Shown here: positions 25,423 through 33,784 of the stretch, piece after piece
How positions within the stretch are numbered: the first letter of the stretch is position 1
How the letters are laid out: every line of letters begins with the position of its first letter
Source of the DNA: Thioclava atlantica
GTDB lineage: Bacteria > Pseudomonadota > Alphaproteobacteria > Rhodobacterales > Rhodobacteraceae
Length of the DNA: 64,000 bases
Reading direction: 5' to 3'
NCBI RefSeq assembly: GCF_000737065.1
Contig: NZ_AQRC01000016.1
Span: forward strand, 1-64,000
Translations under genes and position numbers: made by a program
The notes under the pieces: model-generated
The model's input: the letters and a program-made list of their open reading frames with translations, nothing else
What the model was told of the DNA's origin: nothing
Database searches by the model: none

Positions 25423-27384
25423 TCAACTCTTTTTGCGCCAGATTTCCCCGTCGATCATGGCCTGAAGCGTCGCGGACAGGGCCGCGCGGTCTTCGCCCAT
25501 ATCGGAGTTGTCCTCCAGCTTCGATCTCTCGGCGCGATGACGCAAAGAGGTGGCTTGTGCAAGCCGCCATGTCACGCCCTCGTCTGCCAGTCCCTCCAGA
25601 TCCTCCATCGCGTCAGCGACCTCTTCACGAACCGCCCGCGCCGCATCGAGCTTGGCAAGCTCCTCGGTCAGGCACATCCGCGCCAGATCCGTGTTGTCAG
25701 CATTGCGAACCGGGGGGGCAGAGCGCAAATGGGGCAGAGCCAAAAGCTTTTCAAGGTCTGCCGCCGCCTCTTCGCGCAAGATTTTTTCGATCGCGGGGGC
25801 CGGTTCCGGGGCGAGTCGCAGCATCAGGTGGCGCAGCCGGTCATGCCCCTCGTCGCGCAGCGGCACCGCCTCGAGCTCGGCCTCGAATTCCGCGATCAGA
25901 GCGGGATGGGTGGCGCAGATCCCCAGGATCATCGCCTCGCGCAAATGCTCACCCACATCGTCGGGGGCGGTCGCCAGCAGCGAGGCGCGGGTCTCGGGGA
26001 GCGCGGGCAGCGCCATCGGGAACCGTCCCCGCCCGGGCGCATTGCGCGCAAACCGCCCCTGCCCCTGCCCCTGCGGCGGGCGCGAGCCACCGCGCGGCCC
26101 GGCGCCGAACAGCTCCCAACGCAGGCGTTTGATCTCTTCGGCGTAATGCGCGCTGATGGAGGGGTCCGCGATCTGCTTGATCGCGGCGCGCAACCGCTTG
26201 TCGAGCGCGGCGCGCCGTTCCGGACTGTCGAAGACCTTGCCTTCCGTCTCGCGCTGCCAGAGCAACGCGACCATCGGCTTGGCCTCGGCGAGCAGCTTCG
26301 CCATCGCCTCGCGGCCCTGTTTCTTGATCACGTCATCGGGGTCGAGCCCCGGCGGCATGACCGCGAAGCGCACCCCCTTGCCCGCCTCGAGCAGCGGCAT
26401 GGCGAGATCGATCACCCGCAACGCCGCGCGCAGCCCCGCCGTGTCGCCGTCGAGCGCGATCACCGGCTCGTCATGGATGCGCCACATCAGCCGCAGCTGA
26501 TCCTCGGTGATCGCGGTCCCGAGGGGGGCGACCGCGCCGCCGAAGCCCGCCTCCACCATCGCGATGACGTCCATGTAACCTTCGCAGACGACAAGCGGCG
26601 CGCCCTTCCCGCAGGCCTCGCGCGCGGGGCCGTGGTTGTAGAGCGAGCGTCCCTTGTCGAAAAGCTCGGTCTCGGGCGAATTGAGGTATTTCGCGGGATC
26701 GCCGGGGTCCATCGCGCGACCGCCGAAGGCGATGCAGCGCCCGCGCGCATCGCGGATCGGGAAGATGATGCGATTGCGAAAGACGTCGAAGGGCTCCTTG
26801 CCCTTCTGGCTTTCCCTTGCGAGCCCCGCGCCGAGGATCAGATCGTCCGGAATTCCCTTGGCCTTGAGCGCTTCGCGCAGCCCCTGCCATCCGGGCGGCG
26901 CGAAACCGATCTCGAAGCGGTCAATCGCCGCCTTGTCCAGCTTGCGCCCGGCCAGGTACTCCCGCGCCGGGGAGCCGGCCTGGGTGTTGAGATGCAGGCG
27001 GAAATATTTCACCGCCTCCTCCATCACGCGGGCAAGCTCGGTCCGGCGGTCCGCCTTCTCCTGCGCCTGCGGATCGCGCGCCGGCATCTGCAGGCCCGCC
27101 TCGCGTGCGAGGATCTCGACCGCCTCCATGAAGCCCACATTCTCGGTCTCGCGCACGAAACTCAGCGCGTCGCCCTTCGCGTGGCAGCCGAAGCAATAGT
27201 AGTAGCCCTTGCGGTCGTCGACATGGAACGAGGCCGACTTTTCCTGGTGGAACGGGCACGGCGCCCACATGTCGCCCTTGGCCTGGTTGGACTTGCGCAT
27301 ATCCCAGATGACCTTGCGCCCCACGACCTGAGCGATCGAGGTGCGATTGCGCAATTCGTCGAGGAATCCGGGCGGCAGGCTCAT
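25423..27384 (-). CDS. dnaG: DNA primase DnaG
   Basis: Synthesises RNA primers at the replication fork. The 653-aa product has an N-terminal zinc-binding domain (CPFHQEKSASFHVDDRKGYY followed by CFGCHAKGDAL), the RNA polymerase core with a TOPRIM fold (VVCEGYMDVIAMVEAGF, then ALDGDTAGLRAALR) and a C-terminal helicase-interaction region. The start at 27384 (MSLPPGFLDELRNRTSI) matches the family; an in-frame upstream extension of 144 codons is not conserved-looking. rpoD follows on the same strand. Confidence 0.95.
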   Translation of the reverse strand: MSLPPGFLDELRNRTSIAQVVGRKVIWDMRKSNQAKGDMWAPCPFHQEKSASFHVDDRKGYYYCFGCHAKGDALSFVRETENVGFMEAVEILAREAGLQMPARDPQAQEKADRRTELARVMEEAVKYFRLHLNTQAGSPAREYLAGRKLDKAAIDRFEIGFAPPGWQGLREALKAKGIPDDLILGAGLARESQKGKEPFDVFRNRIIFPIRDARGRCIAFGGRAMDPGDPAKYLNSPETELFDKGRSLYNHGPAREACGKGAPLVVCEGYMDVIAMVEAGFGGAVAPLGTAITEDQLRLMWRIHDEPVIALDGDTAGLRAALRVIDLAMPLLEAGKGVRFAVMPPGLDPDDVIKKQGREAMAKLLAEAKPMVALLWQRETEGKVFDSPERRAALDKRLRAAIKQIADPSISAHYAEEIKRLRWELFGAGPRGGSRPPQGQGQGRFARNAPGRGRFPMALPALPETRASLLATAPDDVGEHLREAMILGICATHPALIAEFEAELEAVPLRDEGHDRLRHLMLRLAPEPAPAIEKILREEAAADLEKLLALPHLRSAPPVRNADNTDLARMCLTEELAKLDAARAVREEVADAMEDLEGLADEGVTWRLAQATSLRHRAERSKLEDNSDMGEDRAALSATLQAMIDGEIWRKKS

Positions 27385-27715
27385 GCTCTCTATATTGGCC
27401 GGAGAGGGGCGAGAGTCGAGGGGGGAGAGCGGGCGAAACATGCCCCGAGATAACCGCGGGTCGGGCTCTCGGCACGACCGGGACCTCGCCGAATCACGCA
27501 GCGCTCTCTTATCAAAAGCTAAATAATTGTTGCCCGCGACGACACCAAATGCGCCTGCAGCACCGACTGACGCCGCAGAATCCCACAATGTGAAGGAATA
27601 CAGAGGCCTTCTGCCATATTTTGGCCTCAGGCATTGGCCAACCTCTCCGACTGGAGGGGTCTCCTCGTAAGGGCGCCGGTGATGACATCGGCGCGAACCA
27701 GTCCGGAGAAGTGGG
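27385..27715. other. Divergent intergenic region between dnaG and tadG-like gene
   Basis: This 331-bp region should hold promoters for both flanking genes. It has an A/T-rich patch at 27508-27535 and an inverted repeat TTGGCC, 9 nt, GGCCAA at 27621-27641 that could be an operator for the plus-strand gene. I found no convincing -35/-10 pair with 17-bp spacing, and no RNA gene. Confidence 0.4.
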
Positions 27716-29512
27716 ATGCGGATTGTCAGTGCGAAACGTAATGAATGCGAACCGGGCATGAGAACGCCGGGGCGCTTTCGCTGGTTCGTGCAAGATGAGA
27801 CGGGCGCCGTCTTCATATTCGGCCTTCAGATCTTCCTCATCCTGCTTGTCGTGAGCGGGCTAGCCATCGATTTCGTCCGCCAGGAAGAACGTCGGACCGT
27901 GATCCAGAACACGCTCGATCGTGCCGCCCTCGCCGCCGCGAGCCTCGATCAGACCCTCGATCCCAAAGCCGTCGTGAAGGACTACCTCGACAAGGCCGGG
28001 CTCGGCTATCTGGGCATCACCCCGGTCGTCGAGGAGGGCAAGAACGTCGAATACCGCCGGGTGACGGTCGAGGCGCATGACGACATGCCCACCATCTTCG
28101 GCAACCTTCTGGGCGCCGCCTCGCTCAGAACCAACGCGAAAGCCCGTGCCGAGGAATCGATCGGCAATGTCGAGATCTCGCTCGTGCTCGACGTCTCCGG
28201 CTCGATGGGCCAGCGCGACGCGAATTCGAGCTCGGGCAACAGCAAGATCGCCTCCCTGCGCGGCGCGGCGGACAATTTCGTCAGGAAGATGTTCGACAAC
28301 GTGCAACCGCCCGGCGCGCCGGCGGGACGCCTGTCGATGTCGATCGTGCCCTACAATCAGCAGGTCTCGATGGGCAACACGCTGGCCGGCATTTACAACC
28401 TGAGCACCGATCACACCCAGAATACCTGCGCGGATATCCAGCTGCTGGGTTTCGACAACCTCGCGATCCCGCCGAGCGACCCCCTGCAGCGGACGATGTA
28501 CGGGTCGAGCTACGATTTTCTCGGCCAGAACCGCTCGATCTCCAGGACGATGAGCGCATCCGGCGAGAACTGCTACGAGCGCAGCTACTCCCCGATGATG
28601 GCCTTCGAGGACAACGAGTCCGACCTTCTCAACAAGGTCCAGAGCCTGAACGCGGGTGGCGACACCGCGATCGATATCGGCGCGAAATGGGGCCTCGCGC
28701 TTCTCGATCCCTCGGCGCAGCCGGTGGCCCAGAAACTGGCGGATCTGGGCGTGATCGATGCCGCCGTCGCCAATCGCCCCCTCGCCTATCCTGACGGGCA
28801 AAGCAGTGTCGCCGACAGCTCGATGAAGGTGATGATCCTGATGACCGACGGCGAGAACACGCGCACCTTCTCGATGAAGATGGCCTATCGCACCGGGGCA
28901 TCGGGCTTCTACTCGACCGTCTCCGCAACCGATTTCTCGGATCAGGACATGAGCAATCTCTACTGGTATTCGGAACAACGCGCCGCGGACAATCTCAAGC
29001 CCTATTACAGCTTCTTCGACCATAACTGGCACAGCCTCGACGAAGTCGGCAAGACGACCACGACCCAGTCCTGCACCTGGAAGCAATCCTACTGGGGCTG
29101 GTATCAGGATTGCACGACCAATACGACTTTCGAGAAGAAGGCCCCGATCTCCATCGATTGGGAGACGATCTGGGGCAAGGGCTGGACGCTGCAATACGTG
29201 ATCAAGACCTTCCTGCTGCCGCCGCGCCAGGCGCTCGATTCCAGCACCACCATCTCGAGCATCTATGACGAGATGGCGATCGCGTCGGTCTACGCCCAGA
29301 AGGACGCGAACCTCGCGCAGGTCTGCACGGCCGCGCGCGACCGCGGCGTGCTGATCTTCACCGTCGCCGTCTCCGCCGAGCAGAAGGGGATCAACGCGCT
29401 CTCGAATTGTAGCTCGGGGCCGAGCTACGAATACACGGTGGGGGCCGACGATCTCAATGACGCCTTCTCCTCGATCGCAACCCAGATCAGCACCTTGCGG
29501 CTGACGAACTAG
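27716..29512 (+). CDS. TadG-like protein with von Willebrand factor A domain
   Basis: Product of 598 aa. An N-terminal TadE/TadG-type membrane helix follows DETGAVFIFG (about residues 28-55). A long extracytoplasmic region carries a VWA domain starting at about residue 157 with the MIDAS motif DVSGSMGQRD and the later VMILMTDGENTRTF. A ~150-residue insertion rich in Tyr, Trp and Asn interrupts the VWA fold, which ends with AARDRGVLIFTVAVSAEQ. The start is ATG at 27716 with GGAG 7 nt upstream. Two TadE-like genes follow. Such proteins are pseudopilins or envelope proteins of Tad pili, but no other tad genes are in this window. Confidence 0.85.
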   Translation: MRIVSAKRNECEPGMRTPGRFRWFVQDETGAVFIFGLQIFLILLVVSGLAIDFVRQEERRTVIQNTLDRAALAAASLDQTLDPKAVVKDYLDKAGLGYLGITPVVEEGKNVEYRRVTVEAHDDMPTIFGNLLGAASLRTNAKARAEESIGNVEISLVLDVSGSMGQRDANSSSGNSKIASLRGAADNFVRKMFDNVQPPGAPAGRLSMSIVPYNQQVSMGNTLAGIYNLSTDHTQNTCADIQLLGFDNLAIPPSDPLQRTMYGSSYDFLGQNRSISRTMSASGENCYERSYSPMMAFEDNESDLLNKVQSLNAGGDTAIDIGAKWGLALLDPSAQPVAQKLADLGVIDAAVANRPLAYPDGQSSVADSSMKVMILMTDGENTRTFSMKMAYRTGASGFYSTVSATDFSDQDMSNLYWYSEQRAADNLKPYYSFFDHNWHSLDEVGKTTTTQSCTWKQSYWGWYQDCTTNTTFEKKAPISIDWETIWGKGWTLQYVIKTFLLPPRQALDSSTTISSIYDEMAIASVYAQKDANLAQVCTAARDRGVLIFTVAVSAEQKGINALSNCSSGPSYEYTVGADDLNDAFSSIATQISTLRLTN

Positions 29513-29530
29513 GATCGGAGTCCGGACCGC

Positions 29531-30151
29531 ATGGATCATCCGATGACAGGCACAACCGTCCCAGAGCGCGAGAGCACGCGACGCCATCGCTTCCTTCGCG
29601 ACGAGGACGGTGCGGTCACGATCCCGGCGCTGTTCTGGATCGTGTTCTACCTGTTCGTGCTGTTCTCGGCCATCGACATGGCGGTCGTCTTCACCAAGCA
29701 GGTCCTGCTCGATCGCGCGACGGAGGCGACGGGGCGGATCGTCCGTCTCAGCCTTCAGCCCAAGGTCGACGAAGAGGTTCTGCGCAACTCGATCTGCCGG
29801 CATGCGGGGTTCTTCGGCAAGGACTGTCTCCAGCGCGTTTCGGTCGAAACCTTCTCCGTCGACAAGACCAACTGGAGCTCATCGATCGACAACCACCCGC
29901 TGCGCTGCGTCGATTTCTCCGACACCGACAATCCGCCTCCCGCGGCAACGCTCGAGGGCGGCGCTCCGAACCAGCTCGTGCTGATGCGGGTCTGTCTGCG
30001 GGTCAAGCCGATGATGATCGACGACTTCTTCGCGCAAGCGATGCTGAGCGCATCGCCGCTCAACACGCCCGGGGAATTCGCCCTCGTCTCGACTACCGCC
30101 TTCGTCATCGAACCCAATTCGGGCGCGGCCGCCGCGTCTCCGGGCAGCTGA
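29531..30151 (+). CDS. TadE-like pseudopilin protein
   Basis: Membrane-anchored protein of 206 aa. A basic N-terminus and DEDGAVTIPALF lead into one hydrophobic helix (about residues 32-55), followed by an extracytoplasmic domain with four or five cysteines (SICRHAGFFGKDCLQRV, LRCVDF, MRVCLRV). The layout matches TadE-like proteins, but the position corresponding to the +5 Glu of prepilins is Pro, so processing by a prepilin peptidase is doubtful. It is 18 bp after the TadG-like gene and 13 bp before a second TadE-like gene. Confidence 0.75.
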   Translation: MDHPMTGTTVPERESTRRHRFLRDEDGAVTIPALFWIVFYLFVLFSAIDMAVVFTKQVLLDRATEATGRIVRLSLQPKVDEEVLRNSICRHAGFFGKDCLQRVSVETFSVDKTNWSSSIDNHPLRCVDFSDTDNPPPAATLEGGAPNQLVLMRVCLRVKPMMIDDFFAQAMLSASPLNTPGEFALVSTTAFVIEPNSGAAAASPGS

Positions 30152-30164
30152 GACGGAGACACGC

Positions 30165-30800
30165 ATGAGACGCTTCAGGTTCAGACGGTTTCGCGACGAC
30201 GAGACAGGCTCGATCCCGATCGAGGGGCTGATGGGCTTCCTGCTGATCATGGGCTGGTTTCTCGTCGCCTTCGAAATCTACGACGCCTTCCGCATTCGCG
30301 CCGCCGCGACCCGCGCCAGCTATGTCGTTGCCGATCTCCTGTCGCGCGAACGCAACCCCGTCGGGCCGAAATACGTCGAGGGCATGAAGCGCGTCTTCGA
30401 TTTCGTGGCCGGGGCACAGGATGCGAACCAGGCGTGGATGCGGGTCACGCTCGTCAAGTGCTGGGACGATCCCAACAACCCCGGCGTTCCGTGCAATGAC
30501 GGCGATCCGAACCGGCTGGTCAAGCTGGTGGCCTCCTACGCGACGGGGACGGCCGACATCTATACCCAGACCGCGCTCGACAGAGAGGCGCCGCGCATTC
30601 CGGTTCTGGCGGCAGGCGATACCGCGACGATCGTCGAGACCTCCTTGCAGTTCCGCCCGCTCTTCGGCATCGGCGAGCGTTGGGTCAAACACCAGAATGA
30701 CGAATTGGGCCAGATGGGCCTGACGAGCGCTCTGCGTTTCTCGAGCTTCGTGGTCACCCGCCCGCGCGTGACGCTGCTCGTCTGGGATCCCAACAAGTAA
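30165..30800 (+). CDS. TadE-like pseudopilin protein
   Basis: Product of 211 aa with the short basic leader RRFRFRRFRDDETG followed by SIPIEGLMGFLLIMGWFLVA. This is a prepilin-like junction with Gly at -1 and Glu at +5, so prepilin-peptidase processing is plausible. One membrane helix (about residues 20-45) is followed by an extracytoplasmic domain. It is the last of three cotranscribed TadE/TadG-like genes; the pirin gene begins about 115 bp later on the same strand. Confidence 0.8.
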   Translation: MRRFRFRRFRDDETGSIPIEGLMGFLLIMGWFLVAFEIYDAFRIRAAATRASYVVADLLSRERNPVGPKYVEGMKRVFDFVAGAQDANQAWMRVTLVKCWDDPNNPGVPCNDGDPNRLVKLVASYATGTADIYTQTALDREAPRIPVLAAGDTATIVETSLQFRPLFGIGERWVKHQNDELGQMGLTSALRFSSFVVTRPRVTLLVWDPNK

Positions 30801-30915
30801 CCTCGCCAGCTTGCGTTGTGCGCCCGCTCAGAGGTCCTGTGCCCCGCTGAGCGATTGCGCTTTGGCGGCGCGCGGCTATCTGATGGACGAAGCCGCAATC
30901 CCGAAAGGTGGTGCC

Positions 30916-31827
30916 ATGTCGATCCGTCCCGTTCTCGAAACCCGCAAGTCCCAACCCTTCATGGAAGGCGCGGGCGTGCATCTTCATCGTGCCTTCGGGT
31001 TTCAGGACCCGTCAGAGGCCGATCCGTTCCTGCTCTTCGACGATTTCCGCAACGACCGGCCCGAGGATTACCTCGCCGGCTTTCCCTGGCATCCTCATCG
31101 CGGGATCGAGACGATCACCTATGTTCTGGCCGGCACGGTCGAACATGGCGACAGCCTCGGCAATCGTGGAGAACTGGGCGCCGGCTCGGTGCAATGGATG
31201 ACGGCGGGCTCGGGCATCCTGCATCAGGAGATGCCAAAAGGAGATGCGGCCGGCCGGATGCACGGGTTCCAGCTCTGGGCGAACCTGCCCTCGCACCAGA
31301 AGATGACCGCGCCGCGCTACCAGGACATTCAGGGGTCGGACATTCCCGAGGTGATCGACGATGACGGCACCCGCGTGCGCGTCGTCACCGGCGAATTCTG
31401 GGGCAAGCGCGGCCCGGTGGACGGGATCGCGGCCGATCCGCAATATCTCGACATCTCGGTCCCGCCCGGCGTGAAGAAGCGCTTCAAGGTCGACACCTAT
31501 CGCAACACCTTCGCCTATGTCTTCGACGGCGCGGCGGCGTTCGCGGATGCCTCGAGCCCCTCCGGCGTGCTTCTGGAAAAGGAAGTGATGGGCCAGGAGG
31601 TGAACATCCGCGACCTTTCGGGCGACCGGACGCTCGTGCGCTTCGGCACCGGCGACGAGATCGTCGTTCAGGCAGGCGAGAAGGGCGTGCGTTTCCTGCT
31701 GATCTCGGGCGCGCCGATCCAGGAGCCCGTCGCCTGGCACGGGCCGATCGTGATGAACACGCGCGAGGAACTCCAGACCGCCATGGCGGAACTGCGCAAC
31801 GGCACCTTCATCAAGCCCGCGCACTGA
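30916..31827 (+). CDS. Pirin family protein
   Basis: Bicupin of 303 aa. The metal-binding residues of the N-terminal cupin are visible in FPWHPHRGIETITYVLAGTV and GSGILHQEM (His, His, His, Glu), and the pirin C-terminal cupin follows. Bacterial pirins have been linked to quercetinase activity or to protein partners; the specific role here is unknown. The start at 30916 has AAAGGTGG upstream and begins MSIRPVLETRKS; the longer in-frame extension is not needed. It is convergent with nadE. Confidence 0.9.
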   Translation: MSIRPVLETRKSQPFMEGAGVHLHRAFGFQDPSEADPFLLFDDFRNDRPEDYLAGFPWHPHRGIETITYVLAGTVEHGDSLGNRGELGAGSVQWMTAGSGILHQEMPKGDAAGRMHGFQLWANLPSHQKMTAPRYQDIQGSDIPEVIDDDGTRVRVVTGEFWGKRGPVDGIAADPQYLDISVPPGVKKRFKVDTYRNTFAYVFDGAAAFADASSPSGVLLEKEVMGQEVNIRDLSGDRTLVRFGTGDEIVVQAGEKGVRFLLISGAPIQEPVAWHGPIVMNTREELQTAMAELRNGTFIKPAH

Positions 31828-31847
31828 TCGCGAAAAGACAACGGGCT

Positions 31848-31871
31848 GGGGGCTGCGGCCCCCGCCCCCGG
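31848..31871. repeat. Partial palindromic repeat (hairpin module only)
   Basis: GGGGGC, TGCG, GCCCCC followed by GCCCCCGG matches the first half of the ~50-bp repeat at 46977, 55253 and 57287, but lacks the GATATTTC...ATTTGG module. It sits in the 45-bp gap between the convergent pirin and nadE genes, where it may act as a transcript end. Confidence 0.5.
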
Positions 31872-31872
31872 C

Positions 31873-33531
31873 TCAGCCGTGATCGCGCCAGCGGTTGACG
31901 ATCGGATAGCGCCGGTCGAGCCAGAAGGCCTTGCGCGAGAGCCGCGTGCCGGGCGCCGACTGGAAGCGCTTCCATTCCGAGATATAGAGCAGGTGCTCGA
32001 CCTTCTTGATGGTCGCGTGGTCATAGCCCGCGGCCTCGAGATCGGAGACCGAGGCATCATGCTCCACCAGCCCCTCGAGGATCGCATCGAGCACCGGATA
32101 GGGCGGCAGGCTGTCCTCGTCCTTCTGATCGGGCCGCAACTCGGCCGAGGGCGGCTTGTCGATGATCGCGACGGGGATCACCTCGCCCTCCGGGCCCTTC
32201 ATCCAGTCGCGGTGATTGGCATTGCGCCAACGGCAGGTCTCGAAGACGCGGGTCTTGTAAAGATCCTTGATCGGATTGTAGCCGCCCGCCATGTCGCCGT
32301 AGATCGTGGCATAGCCGACCGCCATCTCGGATTTGTTGCCGGTGGTCAGGAGCATCTCGCCGAACTTGTTCGACAGCGCCATCAGCATCATGCCGCGCAG
32401 GCGCGACTGGATGTTTTCCTCCGTCACGTCCGGCTCGGTCCCCGCCATCAGATGCGCGAGCGCCTCGGTGACCGCGTCGCGCGCCCCGTCGATGCGCACC
32501 GTATCGAGGCGCAGCCCCTGACGCTTCGCCAGTTCGGCCGCATCGTCGAGAGAGCCCTGCGAGGTATATTCCGAGGGCAGCATCACGCAATGCACCGCCT
32601 CCGGCCCCAACGCATCGGCCGCGATCGTGGCGACCAGCGCCGAGTCGATCCCGCCCGACAGTCCGAGCACGACCTTCGAGAAACCGGATTTGCGCAGGTA
32701 ATCCCCGAGCCCAACGACCATCGCGCGGTAATCCTGCTCCCATTCCGAGGGCTGCGGATCATCGCGACCGGCCTCGGCATGCCACCCCTCCGCGTCGCGG
32801 ACGAAATCGACATGGTCGATGATCTCGTCGAAGGGAGCGAATTGCGCGGCAAGCTGGCCGTGACGGTTGAGAACGAAGCTCGCCCCGTCGAAGACCTGAT
32901 CGTCCTGACCGCCGACCGAATTGAGATAGGCCAGCGGCAGCCCGGTCTCGACCACCCGCGCGACCATGTGGTTCATCCGCGTCTCGAGCTTGTTGCGGTA
33001 ATAGGGCGAGCCGTTGGGCACGATCAGGATCTCGGCCCCGGTCTCGGCCAGCGTCTCGGCGACGTCCGGGTGCCACGCATCCTCGCAGATCGGCGTGCCG
33101 ATCCGCACCCCGTTGATCGCATAGGGCCCCGAGATCGGGCCGACATCGTAGATCCGGTATTCGTCGAAGATGCCGTGATGGGGCAGCTCGTGCTTGAGCA
33201 TCCGCGCGACGAGCTTGCCGTCCTTCCAGACCCAATAGGCGTTGTACTGGCCTTCCTCGCTCCACCAGGGGCCGCCGATCCCCAGCGCGGGGCCATCGGT
33301 GATGCGCCTGCCCAGCAGCTCCATCGCCTCGACCGAGTCCCGCACGAAGGCGGGTTTCGCGATCAGGTCCTGGGTCTGGTAGCCGGTGATGAACATCTCG
33401 GGCAGCACGACCATGTCCGCACCCGCCCGCTTGCCCTCTTCCCAGGCGGCGAAAGCTTTGTCGGCATTGGCCTCGAGCGCGCCCACTGTGGGGTTGAGCT
33501 GGGCCATGGTAAGGCGGAAACGATCGGCCAT
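31873..33531 (-). CDS. nadE: Glutamine-dependent NAD+ synthetase
   Basis: Makes NAD+ from deamido-NAD+, ATP and glutamine. The 552-aa product joins an N-terminal nitrilase-type glutaminase (Glu in LPEMFITGYQ, Lys in MLKHELPHHGIF, Cys in GTPICEDAWHP) to a C-terminal ammonia-dependent synthetase with the P-loop LGLSGGIDSALVA and TTGNKSEMAVGYATIYGD. Length and order are typical of the bacterial two-domain enzyme. It appears monocistronic, convergent with the pirin gene and divergent from the MORN protein gene. Confidence 0.95.
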   Translation of the reverse strand: MADRFRLTMAQLNPTVGALEANADKAFAAWEEGKRAGADMVVLPEMFITGYQTQDLIAKPAFVRDSVEAMELLGRRITDGPALGIGGPWWSEEGQYNAYWVWKDGKLVARMLKHELPHHGIFDEYRIYDVGPISGPYAINGVRIGTPICEDAWHPDVAETLAETGAEILIVPNGSPYYRNKLETRMNHMVARVVETGLPLAYLNSVGGQDDQVFDGASFVLNRHGQLAAQFAPFDEIIDHVDFVRDAEGWHAEAGRDDPQPSEWEQDYRAMVVGLGDYLRKSGFSKVVLGLSGGIDSALVATIAADALGPEAVHCVMLPSEYTSQGSLDDAAELAKRQGLRLDTVRIDGARDAVTEALAHLMAGTEPDVTEENIQSRLRGMMLMALSNKFGEMLLTTGNKSEMAVGYATIYGDMAGGYNPIKDLYKTRVFETCRWRNANHRDWMKGPEGEVIPVAIIDKPPSAELRPDQKDEDSLPPYPVLDAILEGLVEHDASVSDLEAAGYDHATIKKVEHLLYISEWKRFQSAPGTRLSRKAFWLDRRYPIVNRWRDHG

Positions 33532-33784
33532 GCGGGTCCTCGGCTAACGGTTTGTCCCCCATTTAGCAGAATGTGCCCGGCAGGGAAGGCCGTGCAGGGA
33601 AAAGCCGCCATTCCGAGGCGATCCCGCCCGCGCCGATGCGCGCCCTTCGCGCCACTGTCCGGAGGCGTTCGCGGCACAGCGGAGCGCGGCGCTTGTCACC
33701 CCCTGCCCCGTTGCCTAATCTTTTCGGGAACATGGGCGGGACGAATCCCGCGCCCCAGGCTGGGCAGAAGCATCGAGGACAGGC

